A stretch of 6,623 nt of DNA from Clostridia bacterium (lineage in GTDB: Bacteria > Bacillota > Clostridia > DUPQ01): positions 1-6,623 of the forward strand of contig JAQVAJ010000089.1 of the NCBI GenBank assembly GCA_028690885.1, in the 5' to 3' direction. Below the pieces are notes generated by a model that saw only the letters and a program-made list of their open reading frames with translations, was not told the DNA's origin and made no database searches. The translations under genes and the position numbers were made by a program. Shown in pieces: positions 1 to 4,580 of this stretch. Every line of letters starts with the position of its first letter. Within the stretch, counting starts at the first letter, position 1.

Positions 1-67
1 AGAACTTCTTCTGTATCACCAGGTAATCTCCTCTTTTTTGGTTTCTTACGTCAAGCCGATAAGCCAT
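1..67 (-). CDS. Transposase-like protein, N-terminal fragment (runs off left edge)
   Basis: On the minus strand an ATG at 67 opens a frame that stays open to the window edge, giving 22 residues beginning MAYRLDVRNQKRGDYLVIQK. A GGAGG at 83-79 lies 11 nt upstream, and an extended -10 promoter (119-127) sits further upstream. The basic start followed by RGDYLVI resembles the N-termini of some IS1634/IS4-type transposases in Clostridia. That resemblance is from memory and covers few residues, so the family is tentative. The frame beginning at the ATG at 72 stops after eight codons, so 67 is the start. I cannot see the rest of the gene or locate the IS terminal repeat with confidence. Confidence 0.42.
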   Translation of the reverse strand, partial: MAYRLDVRNQKRGDYLVIQKKF

Positions 68-118
68 AGCATGTACAACCTCCATTCATTATTAGTCATC
101 ATTAGTAAAACTACCCCT

Positions 119-127
119 ATTATATCA
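119..127 (-). promoter_or_regulatory. Extended -10 promoter for the left-edge gene
   Basis: Read on the minus strand, the sequence is TGATATAAT: a perfect TATAAT with the TG extension one base upstream. It lies about 50 bp upstream of the minus-strand ATG at 67. No good -35 is visible at 17 bp spacing, which is common for extended -10 promoters. Confidence 0.35.
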
Positions 128-218
128 TATTGTTCTTGATTGTGCCATATATTTATGCATTAAAATACGAAAAAAATCCCTATTATCCTCAATGAATAAA
201 AGGGTTTTAGAAGTTTAG

Positions 219-362
219 GTTATTTGTTGCCTGTCAAACGAGCGGGTTTATATGCACCCTAACACTCATAAATATTTGGAAGCATCCCGTCAGATACATA
301 ATATATGGGATGATTATACTGATCTAGTCGAATACATATCGATTGATGAAGGCTTCATATGA
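219..362 (+). pseudogene. Remnant of a Y-family DNA polymerase (DinB/UmuC-like)
   Basis: The frame from 219 to the stop at 360-362 has no in-frame start suited to a whole gene. It encodes HKYLEASRQIHNIWDD followed by YTDLVEYISIDEGFI and then a stop. In Y-family translesion polymerases the palm domain contains a segment of the type 'YTDLVEPLSLDEAYLD', in which the adjacent Asp and Glu are catalytic metal-binding carboxylates. The match in order and spacing is clear over about 35 residues. Upstream (stop at 216-218) and downstream sequence does not continue the family in any frame I can follow, so this is a short decayed piece of an approximately 350-420 aa protein. It probably marks an old insertion or deletion joint. 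The family call is fairly secure for so short a piece; the exact subfamily is not. Confidence 0.6.
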
Positions 363-383
363 ATATATTATGATTTATTAAGC

Positions 384-453
384 TGTCGAATTTATTGTTC
401 TTCATACTAAATTTGTCGAACCCATTGACGGATAACAAGGAAATAGTTATAAT
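384..453 (+). promoter_or_regulatory. Sigma-A promoter with two upstream Spo0A-box-like sites
   Basis: TTGACG (425-430) and TATAAT (448-453) are separated by 17 bp, a near-consensus sigma-A promoter. Two identical heptamers TGTCGAA lie upstream at 384-390 and 414-420, exactly 30 bp apart, in the same orientation. TGTCGAA is the core of the Spo0A box known from Bacillus and Clostridium. The proximal box ends 4 bp before the -35. A 30-bp offset is about three helical turns, so both would face the same side of the DNA. Control by Spo0A is inferred. Confidence 0.45.
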
Positions 454-561
454 AATATTATAAACTGTAAAATAATAACATTAATGCTATGAGAATGGAT
501 TTTTATAGGATTATATTTATTATAATGAAGGGATGCGACAATTGGTTGCAAGGATAATATA

Positions 562-639
562 ATGAGAAAGTCAGCAATAATTAGCTATGATTATGTAAAA
601 TTAAAACGATTAATAAAGAATAATAGCCGTACAGTTTAG
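562..639 (+). CDS. Possible 25-residue peptide ORF upstream of a terminator
   Basis: An ATG at 562 follows AAGG (550s) with about 8 nt spacing and opens a 25-codon frame, MRKSAIISYDYVKLKRLIKN then NSRTV. Its stop codon lies in the loop of the following terminator hairpin. It is the only reading frame with a plausible start in the short transcript from the 425-453 promoter. The IISYDYVKLKRLIK stretch recalls the first helix of small Cro/CI-type HTH regulators, so it could be a truncated regulator remnant. Equally, it could be a leader peptide whose translation affects the terminator, or chance. I do not recognise it. Confidence 0.25.
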   Translation: MRKSAIISYDYVKLKRLIKNNSRTV

Positions 640-665
640 TATTTAAATTGTACGGCTATTTTTTT
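622..665 (+). terminator. Strong intrinsic terminator
   Basis: Perfect 11-bp arms AATAGCCGTAC (622-632) and GTACGGCTATT (650-660) extend inward by six further pairs (one G-U) to a 5-nt loop, followed by a run of seven T (659-665). It ends the transcript expected from the promoter at 425-453. Confidence 0.88.
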
Positions 666-672
666 GCGATTT

Positions 673-710
673 TTGTCGTATTTCGCGTATTTATATTTAA
701 TCATGTCGAG
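673..710 (+). promoter_or_regulatory. Weak promoter with a second pair of Spo0A-box-like sites
   Basis: TTGTCG (673-678) and TTTAAT (696-701) are 17 bp apart. Two heptamers, TGTCGTA (674-680) and TGTCGAG (704-710), each differ by one base from TGTCGAA. They are exactly 30 bp apart, the same spacing as the pair at 384 and 414. Here the first overlaps the -35 and the second lies just after the -10, so bound protein would be expected to repress. It precedes the small ORF at 726. Confidence 0.3.
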
Positions 711-725
711 AGAGGAGTGTCTGAA

Positions 726-824
726 ATGATAAACGAAGATACATTTCATTTAAGAAATGCTGTGATAAGTCCAGTCAACAAATTAAAACTTAAGATTTGG
801 CGTGGCAATTCTATCCGCATTTAA
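726..824 (+). CDS. Small ORF, 32 residues, unknown function
   Basis: The ATG at 726 is preceded by a full AGGAG (713-717) with an 8-nt spacer, one of the better ribosome binding sites in the left part of the window. The frame encodes MINEDTFHLRNAVISPVNKL then KLKIWRGNSIRI and a TAA at 822-824. The peptide is basic in its second half with no signal peptide, membrane segment or Cys motif. It lies directly downstream of the 673-701 promoter. I do not recognise the family. It may be a genuine small protein or the surviving 5' end of a deleted gene; the good Shine-Dalgarno sequence is the main argument for translation. Confidence 0.35.
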   Translation: MINEDTFHLRNAVISPVNKLKLKIWRGNSIRI

Positions 825-833
825 TTAGGCCTC

Positions 834-866
834 TCCACCGTATGGTAGGGTTGCCATGCGGTTGGA
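834..866 (+). promoter_or_regulatory. Hairpin overlapping the ribosome binding site of the next ORF
   Basis: CCGTATGG (838-845) pairs with CCATGCGG (854-861) with one G-U. The stem extends through A837-T862 and, after a bulge, TCC (834-836) with GGA (864-866). The GGA belongs to the Shine-Dalgarno GGAG (864-867) of the ORF starting at 873, so the fold would hide it. There is no T run, so it is not a terminator. Confidence 0.35.
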
Positions 867-872
867 GTGACA

Positions 873-1205
873 ATGAAACGTATCTTCTATAGAATACGCT
901 TATCCTTATTTTCCAGTTTTAAAAGGATTAAGTCATACATATTAAAAATAGGCAGGCTGTTTAAAAAACACAAGATTAAAAAGCCGTCTGTAAATTATAT
1001 TGACGACCCATTTCCTGTTTATATAAATATAACCAATCGCAGAGCCAAATTTACCCCTTATGAATCAAGGGGCAAGTTTGGCTCTTTTTGTTCTGCGCAT
1101 AAAACGGACAAGCCTGATGGCGGTACAGGCTGCCGCAGTCCTCCGATATCCTTCGTTTTTGAAAATCAACTCAAAAAACGAAACGGAGGATATAAAAATG
1201 TCTAA
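873..1205 (+). CDS. Small, very basic protein or gene remnant
   Basis: Start chosen at the ATG at 873, with GGAG 5 nt upstream (864-867); a GTG at 867 overlaps that Shine-Dalgarno sequence and is less likely. The first about 55 residues (MKRIFYRIRLSLFSSFKRIK, then a Lys/Ile-rich stretch to IDDPFPVYINITNRR) are strongly basic and could form an amphipathic helix. From about 1041 the frame runs through an intrinsic terminator and the structured leader of the next gene. The second half of the 110-residue frame is therefore probably not selected as protein. Either a short gene has lost its own stop and now reads into the leader, or the ORF is fortuitous. It overlaps the sigma-like gene start by 8 bp. 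No family recognised. Confidence 0.33.
   Translation: MKRIFYRIRLSLFSSFKRIKSYILKIGRLFKKHKIKKPSVNYIDDPFPVYINITNRRAKFTPYESRGKFGSFCSAHKTDKPDGGTGCRSPPISFVFENQLKKRNGGYKNV
1041..1088 (+). terminator. Intrinsic terminator (possible attenuator) ahead of the sigma-like gene
   Basis: Outer arms AGAGCCAAA (1041-1049) and TTTGGCTCT (1077-1085) pair perfectly. Inner arms CCCCTT (1054-1059) and AAGGGG (1067-1072) close a 7-nt loop. A short T run (1083-1089, interrupted by one C) follows. It lies about 110 nt upstream of the sigma-like start, so it would either end upstream transcription or attenuate read-through into 1198-1713. Confidence 0.75.
1093..1190 (+). promoter_or_regulatory. Structured leader that sequesters the Shine-Dalgarno sequence of the sigma-like gene
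   Basis: Three nested or consecutive pairings are visible. CTGCG (1093-1097) pairs with CGCAG (1134-1138) and encloses AGCCTG (1111-1116) with CAGGCT (1126-1131). Then TTCGTTTTT (1152-1160) pairs with AAAAACGAA (1174-1182), and outside it TCCTCCG (1139-1145) pairs with CGGAGGA (1184-1190). The last strand is the ribosome binding site of the gene at 1198. An alternative, ATATCC (1146-1151) with GGATAT (1188-1193), competes for the same site. The arrangement suggests translational control of the sigma-like gene. The ligand or trigger is unknown. Confidence 0.5.
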
Positions 1206-1713
1206 AAATTATAGCGAGGCAAAATGCTTTATTAAATCGAAAAACGAATTTGAAGAAATTACTTACGATGAATTATTAAATCGTATTGATACCGACCCAT
1301 CGTACATTATGAAAAAATTTATTCCCCTGCATGGAATGCTTATGGAGGTATCGCAAAAAGAATATTCTGAGTTCTATAAAAGGCAAAACCGACAAAGATA
1401 TTTACGCTTACGGTCAGCAAAGAACGGCGATGTATCAATTGATATGCTTACCACAGATGAATTTAACGGTGAGGATATTCTGGTTGATTATACGCAGGAT
1501 GTTGAAGCAATGGCTGTGAAACGGATGGTGATAAAAAAGCTCTATGAATCTATATCTCTCCTTCCTGAACATGAGCAGAAGTTGATACAAGAGCATTTTT
1601 ATCTCAATATTTCGGAGGTGAAGCTATCTGAAATATACGGTGTAAATCAATCGACCATCAGCCGCAGGATCAACCGAATAGTAAATAAGTTGAAAAAACT
1701 TATGAAAATTTAA
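1198..1713 (+). CDS. Sigma-70 region 4-like transcription factor, 171 aa
   Basis: The ATG at 1198 is fixed by GGAGGA at 1185-1190 with 7-nt spacing; longer in-frame extensions run back through the terminator and leader. The C-terminal third (about 112-168) has the features of sigma factor region 4: ESISLLPEHEQKLIQEHF, then a helix-turn-helix around residues 139-160 with recognition helix NQSTISRRINRI, and a basic LKKLMKI tail. The N-terminal part contains FIPLHGMLMEV and a basic patch RQNRQRYLRLR. No region 2 (core-binding and -10 recognition) is obvious. Proteins of this length and layout occur as regulators in clostridial conjugative elements (family knowledge). It may be a divergent sigma factor or a DNA-binding regulator built on region 4. 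The target promoters are unknown. A terminator follows at once, so it appears monocistronic. Confidence 0.8.
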   Translation: MSKNYSEAKCFIKSKNEFEEITYDELLNRIDTDPSYIMKKFIPLHGMLMEVSQKEYSEFYKRQNRQRYLRLRSAKNGDVSIDMLTTDEFNGEDILVDYTQDVEAMAVKRMVIKKLYESISLLPEHEQKLIQEHFYLNISEVKLSEIYGVNQSTISRRINRIVNKLKKLMKI

Positions 1714-1728
1714 AATTTACCTGCATAG

Positions 1729-1770
1729 CCCCCTTACTTTTTTACCATGAAAAGTGAGGGGGTTATATTT
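1729..1770 (+). terminator. Intrinsic terminator after the sigma-like gene
   Basis: CCCCC TTACTTTT (from 1729) pairs with AAAAGTGAGGGGG (1750-1762), with one G-U, and is followed by the T-rich TTATATTT. It begins 15 bp after the stop codon at 1711-1713. Confidence 0.58.
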
Positions 1771-1782
1771 AACTCCTCAACC

Positions 1783-1816
1783 GTTCTTTGAAAATCAAAT
1801 ACACAGTATACAAAAT
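1783..1816 (+). promoter_or_regulatory. Possible promoter or boxA-like antitermination element before the structured RNA
   Basis: TTGAAA (1788-1793) is followed 17 bp later by CAAAAT (1811-1816), a weak promoter match. The same stretch, GTTCTTTGAAAA, closely resembles the boxA antitermination element found in Firmicute rRNA leaders and spacers. Either reading would fit a long structured transcript starting or continuing here. The 12-mer TTTGAAAATCAA recurs at 1158-1169 in the leader of the sigma-like gene. Confidence 0.25.
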
Positions 1817-1821
1817 ACATC

Positions 1822-2193
1822 CCTCCTGCTGCCGGTAAAACGGCAAGCTAAAAAGGTTAAGCCTTGACTGCCGGGTTCCCCTCGCAGGGATTCAGCTCAC
1901 CGGCAGAGGCCATGACAAGCAGGAGGAATAATGGTACTTCCGTCCAGTCACAGGTCGAGCGTTGAAGCGGCATTACTGCCGTGAGCCGTCGCAACCAATG
2001 AGGGCGGCCGGGTGAGAACCACGCGGGGGTGAGATTCCCATGAAGGATAGAGCTGTTATCCGTTTTGTGTATTCCCGAAGCGGTGACGACCGTTTCAGTC
2101 AGGGGGGCGAGGTCAAATACTGACATGAAAAACAAAAACGATTGATATCAGATATAGGCGGCCGGATTCAATAAAAGGATTCGGCTGCTTTTT
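1822..2193 (+). ncRNA. Probable structured non-coding RNA upstream of mazF
   Basis: These about 370 bases have no plus-strand protein frame but many complementary segments. CCTCCTGCT (1822-1830) pairs perfectly with AGCAGGAGG (1918-1926) across about 90 nt. This encloses GCCG/CGGC (1831-1834, 1841-1844) and a stem CTGCCGG/CCGGCAG (1868-1874, 1900-1906), extended by GCCT/AGGC and capped by CCCT-CGC-AGGG. Downstream are CGGCA/TGCCG (1968-1972, 1977-1981), CGGT/ACCG (2081-2084, 2089-2092) and TTTCAGTCA with TGAC-A-TGAAA (2093-2101, 2121-2130). It ends in the terminator at 2158-2193. Base composition is richer in G and C than the flanks. Rfam has a 'pemK' RNA family reported upstream of PemK/MazF genes in Firmicutes; this is a natural candidate, but I cannot confirm membership. 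Ends are approximate. Confidence 0.52.
2158..2193 (+). terminator. Strong intrinsic terminator between the structured RNA and mazF
   Basis: GCGGCCGGATTC (2158-2169) pairs over all 12 positions with GGATTCGGCTGC (2177-2188), including three G-U pairs, around a 7-nt loop. TTTTT (2189-2193) follows. It sits 25 bp before the mazF start, so expression of mazF from upstream needs read-through, or the hairpin acts as an attenuator. Confidence 0.87.
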
Positions 2194-2443
2194 ACTTATA
2201 AGAGGTGTTTTAAACTTATGAAAGAAATAAAACGTGGTGAAGTATATTACTCAGACTTAAATCCAATTCTCGGCAGCGAACAAGGCGGGGTCAGACCGGT
2301 AGTCATCCTGCAAAATGACGCCGGAAACCAGTACAGCCCGACAACCATTGTAGCAGCGATTACAAGCATCACAAAAAAGCACAGGCTGCCGACTCATGTA
2401 TTTGTTGACTGCAATTTTCTCGATAAAGAATCCATCGTCCTAC

Positions 2444-2450
2444 TTGAACA
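2444..2450 (+). repeat. 7-bp direct repeat at the left junction
   Basis: TTGAACA here recurs at 5948-5954. Deleting one copy and everything between restores mazF in frame (GAA CAA, E77-Q78). It is either the crossover overlap shared by element and target or a target-site duplication. Confidence 0.8.
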
Positions 2451-2482
2451 TAATGTTAAGTCGTGGTTAATGTTAAATTTCA
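2451..2482 (+). repeat. Left terminal inverted repeat of the RIT element
   Basis: 32 bp beginning TAATGTTAAGTCG; matches the reverse complement of 5891-5922 at 31 of 32 positions (mismatch T2464 versus G5909). Identity extends outward another 5 bp (GAACA, 2446-2450) into the target. It contains the 9-mer TAATGTTAA twice (2451-2459, 2468-2476) with 17-bp spacing, likely recombinase binding sites. Confidence 0.95.
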
Positions 2483-2522
2483 CTAGAATACCTCCATTAT
2501 TTGAGAAAAACTGCCGTCTTAA

Positions 2523-2532
2523 CTTTACATTA
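2523..2532 (-). repeat. Left subterminal inverted box
   Basis: CTTTACATTA, the inverse of TAATGTAAAG at 5842-5851. It lies 41 bp inside the left terminal repeat; its partner lies 40 bp inside the right one. The symmetric placement suggests a recombinase accessory site. Confidence 0.55.
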
Positions 2533-2548
2533 AATTTTATGCCGAAAT

Positions 2549-2575
2549 AAAAGGAACGCATGAAAAAGCGTTCCT
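2549..2575 (-). terminator. Terminator of the recombinase operon
   Basis: Read on the minus strand, AGGAACGC and GCGTTCCT (2575-2568, 2559-2552) form an 8-bp stem with an 8-nt loop, followed by TTTATTT. It lies about 40 bp past the stop of the last recombinase gene and inside the element. Confidence 0.72.
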
Positions 2576-2617
2576 AAAGTGAATATAGATTTTGATTTTA
2601 TGCATCCGAATAATGGG

Positions 2618-3622
2618 CTAAATGATCGTATCTAAAAATTCTTCCAATCCCTGTTTTTCATCCGGGGTATAAAAGTCGATGCTATCCGGAACCGTTTTGG
2701 ATGAAACCTGTTCAATAGCTTTACGCGTTACCTCAGGATTACCCGTCAGATATATCTCAGTTGTTTTAACCGAAACGTGTCCGAGGAAATCCCTGACATT
2801 GTAAATGTTAATACCGTGATTCACCAAATGTGTGGCCTTGCTGTGCCTGAGCAAGTGCGGATAAACTGCGCCGTCTAATTCCCGTGGAGTATTCAACCTA
2901 ACTGTTTTAGCATACTTTTTTAAAATATAGCGAACGCCTTGGCGAGTAAGTTGGTTCCCGCTGTGATTAATAAACAGCAAATCGCATGAACCGGGTTTGT
3001 AAATTTCAATGTATTTCCGGAGCAAGGTTTCAGTTTCAGGAAGTATTGCTATTTCGCGATATTTATCCCCTTTGCCGTGCGCGAAAATGCGCCGACCGGG
3101 TCCGAACCGGATATCTGAAACTTTTAGGTCAATTAATTCCTGCACACGGCAACCCGAATCGTACAGCAACGTGAGCATAGCCAAATGGCGCACGCCCTCG
3201 CGAGTTTCGGTATCCACTGCGTCCAGGAGATGCCCCACTTCGGATTCTGTTAAATATGCCGGCGGACGTGTCACGATTTTTGTAAATGGAATTTTCATAA
3301 TTCCCTCGCAATGGTTTGCAAACTCCGGCGCTGATTCCCGAACAAACGAGTAAAACGATTTCATATGAGCGAGCCGGATATTCCTTGTTGTTGCCGTATT
3401 ATGCCGCTCAGATTGGAGCCAGTCCAGAAATGACAAAACACAGTCTTTGTCAACACTGGTCAGGGAGATCTGTTTTTTCTTTGCCGCATGAGCCTTGAGA
3501 TATCTCAGCAGAAGTTTGAACGTGTCCCGATAAGATGTCAGAGTGTTTTTGCCGTAATTATTTTGGCCAATCAGATATGAGCGAAAGAACCTTTGCGTGA
3601 AGAACGACAAGCTGTCAGGCAT
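2618..3622 (-). CDS. ritC: Tyrosine recombinase, third gene of the RIT trio (334 aa)
   Basis: A complete tyrosine site-specific recombinase that, with its two partners, would cut and join DNA at the element ends through a 3'-phosphotyrosine intermediate. Residues about 5-110 form the SAM-like core-binding domain (N-terminal helices, YGKNTLTSYRDTFKLLLRYL). Residues about 120-310 are the catalytic domain, with Arg159 (DSGCRVQEL), Lys184 (HGKGDKYRE), His256 and Arg259 (HLLRHSKATHL), His282 (FLGHVSVKTTEIY) and nucleophile Tyr291. The ATG at 3622 has GGAGGT at 3636-3631 with 8-nt spacing. The start overlaps the stop of the upstream recombinase gene by 8 bp, indicating translational coupling. A terminator follows at 2575. 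The XerC/D-like length and full active site indicate an active enzyme. The symbol follows the usual RIT order. Confidence 0.92.
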   Translation of the reverse strand: MPDSLSFFTQRFFRSYLIGQNNYGKNTLTSYRDTFKLLLRYLKAHAAKKKQISLTSVDKDCVLSFLDWLQSERHNTATTRNIRLAHMKSFYSFVRESAPEFANHCEGIMKIPFTKIVTRPPAYLTESEVGHLLDAVDTETREGVRHLAMLTLLYDSGCRVQELIDLKVSDIRFGPGRRIFAHGKGDKYREIAILPETETLLRKYIEIYKPGSCDLLFINHSGNQLTRQGVRYILKKYAKTVRLNTPRELDGAVYPHLLRHSKATHLVNHGINIYNVRDFLGHVSVKTTEIYLTGNPEVTRKAIEQVSSKTVPDSIDFYTPDEKQGLEEFLDTII

Positions 3623-4580
3623 TGTATTTCACCTCCGGTATCAGTCTCCCGAGAGACGCTTCTTTTTCTACAAACTCTCTGCTGCTGTTTTCGGTAAAAT
3701 GAATATACCTTTCGGTATCGCGGTAGTTCACATGACCGACATAAGCGGCCAATATCGGCATTGCTGTATACATATCCATTCCGGAGGCGAGCATTTGTTC
3801 AAGGCTTTTGGAGCAAAATGTGTGCCGGAGCGAATGTATATTCGGTGTTGTTCCATCTGCCCTGTATATTCCTGCTGAGACACAGAGTTTGTGAAACATT
3901 GAGGCAATCGTATTACGGCCATACACACGACCTGTCTGCGGAGACGGGAACAGCAATTCGTTATCAAAATTGGTATTCATATAATTCCGAAGGGTGGTGT
4001 TCAACGTGCCTGAGACCGGAATATACCTGCAAACACCGTTCTTGCCGTTGATTACCTTAATGATTTCGTTCTCACAGTCAACAACACAGCGTTTTAGAGC
4101 TAAAACCTCGCCGATACGCATTCCTGTTCCTATCAATATTCGTATAAGCGTCGGATATATCTTGGTGCGGTTCCATTTGCGAACATTATCCGTCGCCGCG
4201 ACAAGCTGTGTTATCTCAGCGTTGCTGAAAATATAAGGTTTGAACTGGCAATTTGGAGTACGAGCATAATGCGTGGGCAACCGGCAACACCGAACACCGA
4301 GTAAGCCAAGGAAATTCAAAAATTGGCGCAGATAAATCACGCGGTTGTAACGAGTCCAATCGCTCACATCCGGTTTAGGTGCGAGGACTTCATCGGCTAC
4401 TTCACGTGTCACCTCAAGAGTTCCGTAAGCATTAAGCGTGTCATTGAGATATTTCATTCTCACCAACGCAGGTGGCGCCACTTTTTCACCTTTACTACGT
4501 TTGTATAAAATGAATTTTTCAAAATAAGGCTTAAAAACACCATCATTGAAACGTTGAAAATCTCTGTCAGCAACCATCAT
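3615..4580 (-). CDS. ritB: Tyrosine recombinase, second gene of the RIT trio (321 aa)
   Basis: An intact tyrosine recombinase with a diverged N-terminal half (residues about 10-100; DDxx-type core-binding domain not obvious) and a clear catalytic domain from about 112. Catalytic residues: Arg155 (GTGMRIGEVLAL), Lys180 (INGKNGVCRYIPV), His249 and Arg252 (IHSLRHTFCSK), His283 (YVGHVNYRDTERY) and Tyr292. A longer upstream-open frame exists on this strand, but residues before MMVADRDF have no recombinase character and lie inside the preceding gene. The ATG at 4580 has GGAGG at 4594-4590 with 9-nt spacing; a second ATG at 4577 is possible. The start overlaps the preceding gene's stop by 14 bp and the stop overlaps the next start by 8 bp. 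An insertion between the HxxR and GH boxes (MLASGMDMYTAMPILAA) is typical of some RIT and Tn554-type recombinases. Confidence 0.92.
   Translation of the reverse strand: MMVADRDFQRFNDGVFKPYFEKFILYKRSKGEKVAPPALVRMKYLNDTLNAYGTLEVTREVADEVLAPKPDVSDWTRYNRVIYLRQFLNFLGLLGVRCCRLPTHYARTPNCQFKPYIFSNAEITQLVAATDNVRKWNRTKIYPTLIRILIGTGMRIGEVLALKRCVVDCENEIIKVINGKNGVCRYIPVSGTLNTTLRNYMNTNFDNELLFPSPQTGRVYGRNTIASMFHKLCVSAGIYRADGTTPNIHSLRHTFCSKSLEQMLASGMDMYTAMPILAAYVGHVNYRDTERYIHFTENSSREFVEKEASLGRLIPEVKYNA

Larger units (their letters stand above)
2218..2550 (+). pseudogene. mazF: mazF/pemK toxin gene, 5' part, interrupted by a RIT element
   Basis: The ATG at 2218 follows AGAGGTG (2201-2207). Residues 1-77 are a clear MazF/PemK endoribonuclease: RGEVYYSDL near the start, then GSEQGGVRPVVILQND with the catalytic Arg at residue 26, then the S-P-T-T-I-V-A-A-I-T strand with the catalytic Thr at residue 49, ending at SIVLLE. 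MazF cleaves single-stranded RNA at short sequence motifs and arrests translation. After E77 the frame enters the mobile element and adds 33 unrelated residues before a stop at 2548-2550. The missing C-terminal 44 codons lie at 5955-6087. A complete gene would have encoded 121 aa, normal for the family. No mazE is adjacent; the preceding 500 bp hold only RNA-like structure. The truncated protein lacks the C-terminal helix and strand and is probably inactive. Confidence 0.92.

Noticed and set aside
1060..1197. N-terminal extension of the sigma-like gene to an upstream ATG at 1060 (46 more residues)
   Set aside because: The extension reads through the terminator and leader stems, and the ATG at 1198 has a perfect GGAGGA at proper distance.
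1857..2135. 92-codon minus-strand frame in the region before mazF
   Set aside because: It lies over paired RNA segments, has no convincing RBS and its composition follows the structured GC-rich RNA. The opposite-strand RNA with a terminator explains the region better.
1822..2193. Group II intron or OMEGA/HEARO-type RNA
   Set aside because: No group II domain V signature, no GUGYG-type 5' end, and no reverse transcriptase or IscB-like gene nearby. Resemblance is limited to being long and structured.
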